Below the pieces are notes generated by a model. It searched no databases and was not told the origin of the DNA. It saw only the letters and a program-made list of their open reading frames with translations. Made by a program: the position numbers and the translations under genes. 64,000 bases of DNA, taken from assembly GCA_934316845.1 (NCBI GenBank), contig CAKRDZ010000018.1, positions 7,508 through 71,507 of the forward strand. Reading direction: 5' to 3'. The DNA is from an uncultured Eubacterium sp. GTDB taxonomy: Bacteria > Bacillota > Clostridia > Lachnospirales > Lachnospiraceae. Positions 50,526 to 58,980 of the stretch are shown one piece after another. Numbering within the stretch: position 1 is the stretch's first letter; each line of letters starts with the position of its first letter.

Positions 50526-53114
50526 TTGAATACTACATCAGAAAAACAACAGAAAAAACACATATGTGCTGCTCTTTTGGCTCATGTAGATGCCGGAAAG
50601 ACGACATTGTCGGAAGCATTATTATATGAAAGCGGTGTAATCCGGACGAGAGGACGTGTAGATCACAAAGATGCCTTTTTAGATACCTCGCCGTTGGAAC
50701 GGGAACGTGGAATTACAATATTTTCCAAACAGGCGTGTTTTTCGTATGGAAATATGGACGTTACCTTGTTGGATACGCCGGGACATGTGGACTTCTCCTC
50801 GGAGATGGAGCGGACGCTTCAGGTGATTGATTACGCGGTGCTGATCATAAGCGGAACGGATGGCGTACAGGGGCATACGGAGACGGTTTGGAAACTTTTG
50901 CAGAAATACCGGATTCCGACGTTTTTATTTGTCAATAAAATGGATCTTCCGGGAGCAGATAAAGCCGCCGTGTTAAAGGAATTACAGACGAAATTATCGC
51001 CTTACTGTGTGGATTTTACCGAAGAGGAAGAAACACTGTGTGAAAATGTGGCAATGTGCGAGGAAACTCTGCTGGAGACCTATCTCGAAGAGGAAACTTT
51101 TGATCTGAAAAAAGAGGTCAGAAGACTGGTTTCGGGGACCTTGCTTTACCCGTGCTATTTTGGTTCTGCACTACAAAACGAAGGGGTAGGGCAGTTTTTA
51201 AAAGGGATGGAAGAATTTACCAAAATTCCGGAATATAAAAATGAATTTGCCGGAAAAGTATATAAGATCACACGGGACGATGCCGGACAGCGTCTTACCC
51301 ATATGAAACTGACCGGGGGAGAATTGAAACTCCGCGATGAGATCGAAGGCATTGGAAAAGTGAATGAAATCCGCGTGTATTCCGGGGAAAAATATACGCT
51401 GCAGCAGGAAGTGAAAGCCGGGGATATCTGTGCGATACCGGGATTTACGGAGACCTATGCCGGTCAGGGTGTTGGGCAGGAAGCCGATTTCTGCGCTAAT
51501 CAGCTGGCACCGGTGTGCAACTATCAGATCCTGCTCCCGGAAGAAACGGACGAGGCGGCTGCCTGGCGGCAGTTAAAGCAGTTAGAAGAGGAGGATCCGA
51601 ATCTCCATCTTTCATGGCAGGCGCAGACGCGGGAGATCTTTATCCAGCCGATGGGAGAAGTGCAGCTGGAAGTGATCAAGCGGATGGTTGCCGAACGCTA
51701 TGGAATGGATATTGCATTTGGAAGCGCGACAATCTTATATCAGGAAACAATCGAAGATACCGTGATCGGAATGGGGCATTTTGAACCATTGCGCCATTAT
51801 GCGGAAGTACACCTTAAAATGGAACCGCTTCCACGGGGCAGCGGACTTCAATTTGTGACCGAATGCAGCGAGGACGAACTGGATCTGAACTGGCAGCGGC
51901 TGATCCTTACGCATCTGGGTGAAAAAGAATTTAGCGGTGTGTTGACCGGATCGCCGATCACGGATATTAAATTTACATTGATCGCCGGAAGAGCGCATCT
52001 CAAACATACTGAAGGCGGGGATTTCCGCCAGGCGACATACCGCGCGGTGCGTCAGGGACTGCGGCAGGCAAAAAGCCGGCTGCTGGAACCGATGTACCGA
52101 TTCCGGATGGAAGTGCCGATGGAACAGATCGGACGAGTTATGAGCGATGTCGGAAAGATGCACGGAACCTTCCGCCAGCAGCCGGATGATGGCGAAATGA
52201 GTGCGATCGAGGGAACCTGTCCGGTCGCATCAATGGCGGGCTACGGTACGGAATTTGCGGCATTTACGAAAGGCAGAGGGAGAATGACGCTTTCCTTCTG
52301 TGGATATGAACCGTGCCATAACGAAGATGAGATTGTAAAAAAATGTAAATACAACCCAGACGCGGATGTGGAAAATACGGCAGATTCGGTATTTTGTTCG
52401 CACGGTTCCGGGTTTGTCGTGCCGTGGAATGAAGTGGCAAAACATGTACACATTGATACGTCGATAAAAAAACGCCAGCCGGCAAAAAATACGGCAGCGG
52501 CGCCGAAAGAACCGTCCAAAAAGAATTCGGCAATGTCGGAAGAAAAAGAACTGCAGGCGATCTTTGAGCGGACGTTCGGCCCGGTAAAGACCCGTGTCGA
52601 GACACCGGCAAAGAAAGTGATCAAGGCGGAACCGGAGAAGACAAAGACCAAAGAGTATAAACCGGTATACGAGGAAGAATATCTTCTTGTGGACGGCTAC
52701 AATATCATCTTTGCCTGGGATGAATTGAAAGCGCTTGCCGCAGAAAATCTGGAGGGGGCGCGTGCTAAACTGATGGAGATCATGTGCAACTACCAGGGCT
52801 TTTGCGGGTGTCATCTGATCCTTGTATTTGATGCGTACAAGGTAAAAGGAAATCCGGGCAGCGTAGAACAATTTCACAATATCAGCGTCGTTTATACGAA
52901 AGAGGCCGAGACGGCGGATATGTATATCGAGAAGACGACGAAAGAGATTGCGAAGAAGAAACGGGTGCGCGTTGCGACATCGGATGGTATGGAGCAGATC
53001 ATCATACTCGGACATGGAGCGGCAAGAATCTCTGCCCGCGCCTTTCAGGAAGAAGTACAGCGCGTCAATGGCCGCATCGCGGAAGAGGTTGAGAGGAGGA
53101 CGACACAGTCATGA
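50526..53114 (+). CDS. TetM/EF-G-like translational GTPase fused to a Rae1/YacP-type NYN ribonuclease domain
   Basis: An 862-residue fusion with a TTG start (AAGGGG 9 bp ahead; no in-frame ATG lies between it and the GTPase motifs). Residues 10-650 match the TetM/TetO branch of translational GTPases: G1 AHVDAGKTT, G2 ERERGITIF, G3 DTPGHVDF, G4 FVNKMD, then domains II-V ending with ASMAGYGTEFAAFTKGRGRM. A Lys/Glu/Pro linker (about 650-715) leads to a NYN domain at about 717-848 that closely resembles Rae1 (YacP), the Bacillus ribosome-associated A-site mRNA endonuclease: YLLVDGYNII, VFDAYKVKG, KEAETADMYIEK, ATSDGMEQ. The putative catalytic Asp residues are all present. The TetM loop YSPVS is replaced by LKHTEG, so tetracycline resistance is doubtful. 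The gene overlaps the methyltransferase gene by 4 bp. Confidence 0.93.
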   Translation: MNTTSEKQQKKHICAALLAHVDAGKTTLSEALLYESGVIRTRGRVDHKDAFLDTSPLERERGITIFSKQACFSYGNMDVTLLDTPGHVDFSSEMERTLQVIDYAVLIISGTDGVQGHTETVWKLLQKYRIPTFLFVNKMDLPGADKAAVLKELQTKLSPYCVDFTEEEETLCENVAMCEETLLETYLEEETFDLKKEVRRLVSGTLLYPCYFGSALQNEGVGQFLKGMEEFTKIPEYKNEFAGKVYKITRDDAGQRLTHMKLTGGELKLRDEIEGIGKVNEIRVYSGEKYTLQQEVKAGDICAIPGFTETYAGQGVGQEADFCANQLAPVCNYQILLPEETDEAAAWRQLKQLEEEDPNLHLSWQAQTREIFIQPMGEVQLEVIKRMVAERYGMDIAFGSATILYQETIEDTVIGMGHFEPLRHYAEVHLKMEPLPRGSGLQFVTECSEDELDLNWQRLILTHLGEKEFSGVLTGSPITDIKFTLIAGRAHLKHTEGGDFRQATYRAVRQGLRQAKSRLLEPMYRFRMEVPMEQIGRVMSDVGKMHGTFRQQPDDGEMSAIEGTCPVASMAGYGTEFAAFTKGRGRMTLSFCGYEPCHNEDEIVKKCKYNPDADVENTADSVFCSHGSGFVVPWNEVAKHVHIDTSIKKRQPAKNTAAAPKEPSKKNSAMSEEKELQAIFERTFGPVKTRVETPAKKVIKAEPEKTKTKEYKPVYEEEYLLVDGYNIIFAWDELKALAAENLEGARAKLMEIMCNYQGFCGCHLILVFDAYKVKGNPGSVEQFHNISVVYTKEAETADMYIEKTTKEIAKKKRVRVATSDGMEQIIILGHGAARISARAFQEEVQRVNGRIAEEVERRTTQS

Positions 53115-53890
53115 TAGAGAGCAGTACAAATTCCCAGATAAAGAAGATACAGAAACTGAAAAAGAGTGCCAGAAACCGCAGAAAAGAAGGCCTTTTTATC
53201 GCAGAGGGAGTGCGGCTTGTCGAAGATGCGCTGGCGTACCATATGGCAGAAAAAGTATATCTGTCAGAAAATGTAAAAGAAGAATATTTTGCCAGACTAT
53301 CGCATAAACTGAAAGAAGCAGACGTAGAATATGTAAGTTCGAAAGTTTTTCAGGAAATGTCAGACACCGAAAGCCCACAGGGGGTACTTGCGGTCGTGAA
53401 GATTCCGGGATATGATAGGTCTACTGTTGTAGAACGAGAAAATGCTGCCGTGATCTGTCTGGAGGATATTCAGGATCCCGGAAATCTGGGGACGATATTC
53501 CGGACGGCAGAAGGAGCCGGAATGTCGGCGGTTATCCTGTCTGCCGGCTGTGTGGATCTCTTTAATCCGAAAGTAGTGCGCGCGACGATGGGCGCGATTT
53601 TCCGCCTTCCCTTTATCATTACGGAAAATATGACAAAAGAAGCGGAACAGTTAAAAACAGAACATTTTTCCGTGTATGCGGCGAGTCTTGACGGAGCGCG
53701 GTTTTATACGGAAGAGACTTACGAGGGAAAATGTGCGGTCATTATAGGCAACGAGGCAAATGGCATCAGACCGGAGACACAGCAGGCGGCCACGCACAAA
53801 ATAAAGATTCCGATGGAAGGGCAGCTGGAATCTCTCAATGCGGCAGTCAGTGCGGCACTTTTCATGTATGAGATTCATCGCAATCGGTAG
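53111..53890 (+). CDS. TrmH/SpoU-family RNA 2'-O-methyltransferase
   Basis: A 259-residue SPOUT-fold methyltransferase. The N-terminal substrate-binding domain (1-100) contains KSARNRRKEGLFIAEGVRLV. The knotted catalytic domain has the three SpoU motifs: NLGTIFRTAEGAGMSAVIL, CAVIIGNEANGI and IPMEGQLESLNAAVSAALF. It methylates a ribose in rRNA or tRNA; the sequence looks more like YsgA than RlmB, but the target is not certain. It starts with an ATGA overlap to the GTPase-NYN gene, so the two are translationally coupled. In Bacillus the yacO (SpoU-type) and yacP (Rae1) genes are also neighbours, which hints at a lasting functional link. Confidence 0.94.
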   Translation: MIESSTNSQIKKIQKLKKSARNRRKEGLFIAEGVRLVEDALAYHMAEKVYLSENVKEEYFARLSHKLKEADVEYVSSKVFQEMSDTESPQGVLAVVKIPGYDRSTVVERENAAVICLEDIQDPGNLGTIFRTAEGAGMSAVILSAGCVDLFNPKVVRATMGAIFRLPFIITENMTKEAEQLKTEHFSVYAASLDGARFYTEETYEGKCAVIIGNEANGIRPETQQAATHKIKIPMEGQLESLNAAVSAALFMYEIHRNR

Positions 53891-53919
53891 TTGCAATATT
53901 TGTCCGGATATAGTAAAAT
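53891..53919 (+). promoter_or_regulatory. Promoter of the nfeD-SPFH operon
   Basis: TTGCAA, 17-bp spacer, TAAAAT, starting right after the methyltransferase stop codon. The spacer ends in CCGGATATAG as at 12422. Confidence 0.7.
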
Positions 53920-53965
53920 AGATAGCGTAGTATTTTTTTAATGCCCAAAAGGAGGTGCTGAATCA

Positions 53966-54388
53966 GTGGTTATATGGTTAGTGATTTTAGCGGTTATGAT
54001 TCTTATCGAAGCAGCAACCATGGGACTGACGACCGTATGGTTTGCTTTGGGATCTCTTGGTGCGGCAGTTGTGACCGGACTTGGCGGCGGCTTTTGGCTG
54101 CAGTTTACGGTGTTTGTTATTCTCTCATTTTTATCTATGATCGTATTTCGTCCTATTGCGATGCGGTTTTTTAATCCCGTAAAAGAAAAAACGAACATTG
54201 ATGAGATTATAGGAAAAAAAGCAGTAGTGATCGAGACAATCGATAATCTGCTGGAAACCGGAAGAGTCCGATATCAGGGGATGGAATGGTCCGCGCGTGC
54301 GGAAGAAGAAAAAGACAAGATTGAAAAAGACACAGAGGTAGAGATTACCGCAGTACAAGGTGTCAAATTGATCGTAAAAACAAAGTAA
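53966..54388 (+). CDS. NfeD-family membrane protein
   Basis: A 140-residue protein with GTG start and an excellent ribosome site (AAAGGAGGTG, 8 bp ahead). The N-terminal 70 residues form two to three membrane helices (LVILAVMILIEAATMGLT, then GFWLQFTVFVILSFLSMIVF). The C-terminal 65 residues form an OB-fold typical of NfeD: IGKKAVVIETIDNLLETGRV, GMEWSARAEEE and TEVEITAVQGVKLIVK. NfeD proteins pair with SPFH proteins in membrane microdomains and quality control. The SPFH partner follows after 19 bp. Confidence 0.93.
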   Translation: MVIWLVILAVMILIEAATMGLTTVWFALGSLGAAVVTGLGGGFWLQFTVFVILSFLSMIVFRPIAMRFFNPVKEKTNIDEIIGKKAVVIETIDNLLETGRVRYQGMEWSARAEEEKDKIEKDTEVEITAVQGVKLIVKTK

Positions 54389-54407
54389 GAAAGGAAAGGT
54401 GAAAAAC

Positions 54408-55355
54408 ATGAATGGTACAGAAATCAGCGGAGGGCTTGTAGTTGGCGTGTTCATTGTTGTGTTGGTGCTTATTATACTGGCATCCTGCATTAAGATCGTT
54501 CCACAGGCAAACGCGTTTATTATTGAAAGACTTGGAGCTTATATCGGAACATGGTCCGTAGGAATACATTTTAAAGTTCCGTTTTTGGACCGTGTGGTAA
54601 GACGGGTGAATTTAAAAGAGCAGGTAATGGATTTTCCACCTCAGCCCGTAATTACAAAGGATAATGTTACAATGCAGATCGATACGGTTGTATTTTTCCA
54701 GATCACGGATCCGAAATTGTTTACGTACGGAGTGGAAAATCCGATCATGGCGATTGAAAATCTGACGGCGACGACACTTCGTAATATTATCGGTGATCTC
54801 GAACTCGACCAGACACTTACGTCAAGAGAGACGATCAATACCCATATGCGTTCCAATCTCGATATTGCGACCGACCCATGGGGAATCAAAGTAAATCGTG
54901 TGGAATTGAAAAACATCATTCCACCGCGTGAGATTCAGGATTCGATGGAAAAACAGATGAAGGCAGAGCGTGAACGCCGTGAGTCGATTCTTCGTGCGGA
55001 AGGTGAGAAAAAATCCACCGTACTGGTAGCCGAAGGAAAGAAAGAATCTGCGATCCTTGAAGCAGAGGCAGAAAAAGAAGCTGCAATCCTTCGTGCGGAA
55101 GCGAAGAAAGAAGCGACGATCCGGGAAGCGGAAGGTCGTGCGCAGGCGATTGAAGCGGTACAGAGAGCGACGGCAGAGGGAATCCGTTTCCTCAATGAAG
55201 CAGATCCGTCAAAAGCAGTACTGACAATAAAGAGTCTTGAAGCATTTGAAAAAGCAGCGGACGGAAAGGCAACGAAGATCATTATCCCTTCTGAAATTCA
55301 GGGGGTAGCCGGACTTGCAAAAGCCGTTGTGGAAAGTGTAAAAGAAACCGAATAA
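54408..55355 (+). CDS. SPFH/stomatin-like membrane protein
   Basis: A 315-residue stomatin/QmcA-type protein. One N-terminal membrane helix (VGVFIVVLVLIILASCIKIV) is followed by the SPFH domain (IVPQANAFIIERLGAYIGTW through the ATTLRNIIGDLELDQTLTSR region). A long Ala/Glu/Lys coiled coil (about 180-260, EAEAEKEAAILRAEAKKEAT) and a short C-terminal segment complete it. It forms oligomeric rings that organise membrane domains and hold proteases, together with NfeD. The ATG at 54408 has AGGAAAGG upstream; a GTG three codons earlier is possible. Confidence 0.94.
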   Translation: MNGTEISGGLVVGVFIVVLVLIILASCIKIVPQANAFIIERLGAYIGTWSVGIHFKVPFLDRVVRRVNLKEQVMDFPPQPVITKDNVTMQIDTVVFFQITDPKLFTYGVENPIMAIENLTATTLRNIIGDLELDQTLTSRETINTHMRSNLDIATDPWGIKVNRVELKNIIPPREIQDSMEKQMKAERERRESILRAEGEKKSTVLVAEGKKESAILEAEAEKEAAILRAEAKKEATIREAEGRAQAIEAVQRATAEGIRFLNEADPSKAVLTIKSLEAFEKAADGKATKIIIPSEIQGVAGLAKAVVESVKETE

Positions 55356-55359
55356 ACAG

Positions 55360-55411
55360 GAGAAGGGGATTCTTTACTACCGGTCTGTCCGAGAGAGAAC
55401 CCCCCTCTTTA
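55360..55411 (+). terminator. Terminator of the nfeD-SPFH operon
   Basis: AGAAGGGGATTCTTT pairs imperfectly with a AGAGAGAACCCCCCTCT arm, followed by TTTATT. Confidence 0.6.
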
Positions 55412-55457
55412 TTCGTAAAAACAGCAGACAGAGCGCACTGCGGAAAAGAGGTTAATC

Positions 55458-56441
55458 ATGGAGTTAAAAGGACGTAATTTTTTGACATTAAAAGATTTTT
55501 CACCGGAAGAAATTGGATATTTTTTACAATTATCAAAAGAGTTGAAAGAAAAGAAGAGAAATGGTATCAGCCATCGGATGCACGAAGGGAAAAATATTGC
55601 TCTGATCTTTGAAAAAACAAGTACAAGAACGCGTTGCTCCTTTGAAGTGGCAGCTCATGATCTGGGGATGGGCGTTACATATCTGGATCCACAGGGATCT
55701 CAGATCGGCAAGAAAGAAAGCATCGCCGATACCGCAAGGGTGTTAGGAAGAATGTTCGACGGGATCGAATACCGCGGATTTGGACAGGAGATTGTGGAAG
55801 AACTGGCACAATATGCCGGTGTTCCGGTCTGGAACGGACTTACCAATGAATATCATCCGACACAGATGTTAGCCGATCTTCTGACGATACAAGAAAAATT
55901 TGGAAAATTGGAAGGCATCAAACTTGTGTATATGGGAGATGCCCGTTACAATATGGGGAATTCTCTGATGATCGCCTGCACAAAGATGGGAATGCATTTT
56001 ACCGCCTGTGCGCCAAAAGAATATTTTCCAAATGCCGAGCTGGTCGCACAATGTGAGGAATATGCTAAGGCATCCGGCGGTTCCATAACGTTGACGGAAA
56101 GTGTGGAAGAAGGCACGAAAGACGCCGATGTTTTGTATACGGATGTCTGGGTTTCGATGGGCGAACCGGAAGAAGTGTGGGAAGAGCGTATCAAAGCCTT
56201 GTCGCCATACCAGGTAAATAAGAAAGCGATGGACAATGCCAAGGATACGGCAATCTTTATGCACTGCCTGCCGGCATTCCATGACCTTAAGACAAAAATC
56301 GGAAAACAGATTTATGAAAAATACGGTTTGACCGAGATGGAAGTGACAGACGAAGTGTTTGAGGCTTATGCTGACGTAGTATTTGAAGAAGCAGAAAACC
56401 GGATGCACACGATCAAAGCAGTGATGGCTGCCACATTATAA
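55458..56441 (+). CDS. argF: Ornithine carbamoyltransferase
   Basis: A 327-residue enzyme that makes citrulline from ornithine and carbamoyl phosphate, or the reverse in the arginine deiminase route. The carbamoyl phosphate loop is FEKTSTRTRCSFEVAAHD. Other motifs are EYHPTQMLADLLTIQEKFG, the ornithine-side VWVSMGE, and the catalytic MHCLPAFHD. No other arginine gene is nearby, so anabolic or catabolic use cannot be decided. AGAGG precedes the ATG. The citrate synthase gene follows after 33 bp, probably in the same transcript. Confidence 0.96.
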   Translation: MELKGRNFLTLKDFSPEEIGYFLQLSKELKEKKRNGISHRMHEGKNIALIFEKTSTRTRCSFEVAAHDLGMGVTYLDPQGSQIGKKESIADTARVLGRMFDGIEYRGFGQEIVEELAQYAGVPVWNGLTNEYHPTQMLADLLTIQEKFGKLEGIKLVYMGDARYNMGNSLMIACTKMGMHFTACAPKEYFPNAELVAQCEEYAKASGGSITLTESVEEGTKDADVLYTDVWVSMGEPEEVWEERIKALSPYQVNKKAMDNAKDTAIFMHCLPAFHDLKTKIGKQIYEKYGLTEMEVTDEVFEAYADVVFEEAENRMHTIKAVMAATL

Positions 56442-56474
56442 AAAAGAAAAATCAGACAGTTAAGGAGGGCCAAT

Positions 56475-57848
56475 ATGAATAAAAATCTTGATTTGGAATA
56501 TAAACACGAGTGGTTACAGAAAATGGCGGATGTATGTGAAGCCAGCAGTACGATTGACTCTACTTTATTTGATAAATATGAAGTAAAACGAGGATTACGA
56601 GACTTAAACGGTCAGGGGGTACTCACCGGATTGACCGAGATTTCCGAGATCCGTTCTTACACGGTGATCGATCATGATATGGTTCCGTGTGAAGGAAAAT
56701 TGTATTATCAGGGAATTGATATCGAAGAGATTGTCGATGGATTTTTGCATGAAAAACGGTTTGGATATGAAGAAGTGGTATATCTTCTGCTCTTTGGCGA
56801 ACTGCCGACAGAGAGCCAGCTTGAAGACCTGAAAGACATTCTTGCCGAATACCGCAAGAGTCTGCCGTCCAGTTTTGTCCGCGATATCATTATGAAAGCA
56901 CCAAGTTCCGATCTGATGAATACACTTGGACGAAGCGTGCTTACGCTGTATTCGTATGATACGAAAGCGGATGATACGACGACAGAAAATGTACTCCGCC
57001 AGTGTCTGGAACTGGTTGCACTTCTGCCGATGTTTGCGGTGTATGGATATCAGGCTGCCAATTATTTCCATGAGGGCAGCAGCTTTTTCCTGCATCCGCC
57101 AAAAGAAGACTATTCGACAGCAGAAAATATCCTGCATATGCTCCGCCCGGACAGCCAGTTTACTCCATTGGAGGCAAAGATTCTGGATATCGCGCTGGTT
57201 CTTCATGCAGAGCACGGCGGCGGTAACAACTCGACCTTTACCGATCATGTCGTAACGTCATCCGGAACCGATACGTATGCGGCCATCTCGGCGGCGCTTG
57301 GTTCCCTGAAAGGACCAAGACATGGGGGTGCCAATAAAAAGGTGTCTCTGATGTTTGAGGATATGAAGGAAAATGTCCATGACTGGGAAGACGACGAAGA
57401 GATTAAAACGTATCTGACCGCATTGCTGAATAAACAGGCGTTTGACCGTTCCGGACTGATCTATGGGATGGGTCATGCGGTGTATTCGATCTCGGATCCG
57501 CGTGCCAAGACGTTCCGCAAATTTGTAAAGAAGTTATCCGAAGAAAAAAATATGCTCAAAGAGTATGCGTTATATGAAAAAGTGGAAAAACTTGCGCCGG
57601 AAGTGATCGCGGCAGAACGCCATATCTATAAAGGTGTCAGTGCCAACATCGACTTCTACAGCGGTCTTGTGTACAGTATGCTGGGACTGCCGATCGAGCT
57701 GTATACGCCGATCTTTGCTATCGGAAGAATCGCCGGCTGGAGCGCACATCGACTGGAAGAACTTGTAAATGCCGGCAAGATTATCCGTCCGGCTTATAAA
57801 GCAGTTTGTCCGCATAAACCTTACGTACCAATGAGTGAAAGGAAGTAA
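56475..57848 (+). CDS. Citrate (Si)-synthase family protein
   Basis: A 457-residue citrate synthase-type enzyme joining oxaloacetate and acetyl-CoA. Catalytic residues are visible as LHAEHGGGNNSTF (His), GMGHAVYSISDPR (His) and GVSANIDFYSGLVYSMLG (Asp). There is an N-terminal extension of about 50 residues before the common YRGI-like motif, here YYQGIDIEEI, typical of the clostridial type. In fermenting Clostridia it supplies citrate for glutamate synthesis. 2-methylcitrate synthase activity cannot be excluded. GGAGGG precedes the ATG. Confidence 0.94.
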   Translation: MNKNLDLEYKHEWLQKMADVCEASSTIDSTLFDKYEVKRGLRDLNGQGVLTGLTEISEIRSYTVIDHDMVPCEGKLYYQGIDIEEIVDGFLHEKRFGYEEVVYLLLFGELPTESQLEDLKDILAEYRKSLPSSFVRDIIMKAPSSDLMNTLGRSVLTLYSYDTKADDTTTENVLRQCLELVALLPMFAVYGYQAANYFHEGSSFFLHPPKEDYSTAENILHMLRPDSQFTPLEAKILDIALVLHAEHGGGNNSTFTDHVVTSSGTDTYAAISAALGSLKGPRHGGANKKVSLMFEDMKENVHDWEDDEEIKTYLTALLNKQAFDRSGLIYGMGHAVYSISDPRAKTFRKFVKKLSEEKNMLKEYALYEKVEKLAPEVIAAERHIYKGVSANIDFYSGLVYSMLGLPIELYTPIFAIGRIAGWSAHRLEELVNAGKIIRPAYKAVCPHKPYVPMSERK

Positions 57849-57851
57849 CCC

Positions 57852-58178
57852 ATGGATGAAAAACAGGTTTTATGTGCCTGCAGTGCATATGAACAGAAGT
57901 TTTATCTGAATCCCAGGTACGAATCTCTGCCGGAAGGGATCAAAGAAGAATTGAAAATACTGAGTGTGATGCTGACGGCGGATGTCGGCGGTGTATTTAC
58001 GATGGAATTTGAAGAAGACGGTTCCCTGTATATGTCTACGACTGCCAAGGAAAATGATTTCTTTTACGATGAGATCGGAAGTTATCTGAAGATCAAGCAG
58101 ATGCGCCAGGAACACGAAGAACTATTTTCAAGTTTAGAAGAATATTACCGCGCATTTTTTGCCGGGAAAGAAGAATAA
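57852..58178 (+). CDS. Small conserved protein, possibly DUF6145
   Basis: A soluble, acidic 108-residue protein beginning 3 bp after citrate synthase and ending 12 bp before coaX. It has no catalytic motif I recognise. Segments include VLCACSAYEQKFYLNPRYES, PEGIKEELKILSVMLTADVG, a Gly-containing beta-hairpin (VFTMEFEEDGSLYMSTT) and a helical end. The pattern and place next to coaX match a small Lachnospiraceae family I recall as DUF6145; that label is from memory. The tight spacing argues for co-translation with its neighbours. Confidence 0.72.
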   Translation: MDEKQVLCACSAYEQKFYLNPRYESLPEGIKEELKILSVMLTADVGGVFTMEFEEDGSLYMSTTAKENDFFYDEIGSYLKIKQMRQEHEELFSSLEEYYRAFFAGKEE

Positions 58179-58190
58179 GAGGAAAAAGAG

Positions 58191-58976
58191 ATGTTATTAA
58201 CGATAGATATCGGAAATACCAATTTGACGTTTGGTGTTTTTGAGGGAGAAGAATTGCGGTCAACATTCCGCCTGACAACCAATATTCCGCGTACGTCCAA
58301 TGAATTTGGAGAGGCCATCGTGGAAGGGTTGTCGAGACAGCATATTTCGGAAGCAACGATTGATGATGTGATCATTGCTTCGGTTGTGCCGAAGGTAATG
58401 TATTCACTGGTAAGCGGTATTAAAAAATATTTTCACTGCACCCCGTATGTAGTGGGCGAAGGAACCAAATCCGGGATCCATATTGCAGCGGCAAATCCGA
58501 GTGAGATCGGAGCAGACCGTATTGTAGATGCCGTAGGAGCATATGATCTCTATGGAGGACCGGTGATCGTGGTGGATTACGGAACGGCGACGACCTATGA
58601 TCTGGTTACGAAAGACGGTGTGTTTGCGGCGCGTGTTACCTGTCCGGGAATTAAGATCAGTACGAAGGCACTCTGGTCGAGTACGGCACAGCTTCCGGAG
58701 ATTGAGATCAAGATGCCGGATACGATCCTTGCGAAAAATACGATTACGAGTATGCAGGCAGGGATTATGTACGGCACCGTCGGACAGACCGAGTACATTA
58801 TCCGTAAGATCAAGGAAGAATCCGGAATTTCCGATATCAAAGTAGTTGCCACAGGCGGGCTGGGAAGAATTGTCGCCGATGCGACGGATTCCATCGACGT
58901 GTATGATGCCCACCTGACGCTTCAGGGAATCCGGTTGATCTATGAAAAGACAAAAGCTGCCCGTCAGAAAGGATAA
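58191..58976 (+). CDS. coaX: Type III pantothenate kinase
   Basis: A 261-residue kinase that carries out the first step of coenzyme A synthesis. The ASKHA-fold phosphate loop is LTIDIGNTNLTFGVF at the N-terminus. Pantothenate and dimer-interface motifs are NPSEIGADRIVDAVGAYDLY and VIVVDYGTATTYDLV. The usual GGxIxPG loop reads RVTCPGIKIS here, a mild deviation. The C-terminal ATGGLGRIVADAT is typical. AGAGG-type ribosome site ahead; dus follows after 4 bp. Confidence 0.95.
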   Translation: MLLTIDIGNTNLTFGVFEGEELRSTFRLTTNIPRTSNEFGEAIVEGLSRQHISEATIDDVIIASVVPKVMYSLVSGIKKYFHCTPYVVGEGTKSGIHIAAANPSEIGADRIVDAVGAYDLYGGPVIVVDYGTATTYDLVTKDGVFAARVTCPGIKISTKALWSSTAQLPEIEIKMPDTILAKNTITSMQAGIMYGTVGQTEYIIRKIKEESGISDIKVVATGGLGRIVADATDSIDVYDAHLTLQGIRLIYEKTKAARQKG

Positions 58977-58980
58977 GCCT

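Noticed and set aside
50526..52470. Tetracycline resistance ribosomal protection gene
   Set aside because: The overall match to TetM is real, but the drug-site loop motif is missing and a ribonuclease domain is fused. I prefer a ribosome-rescue type role.
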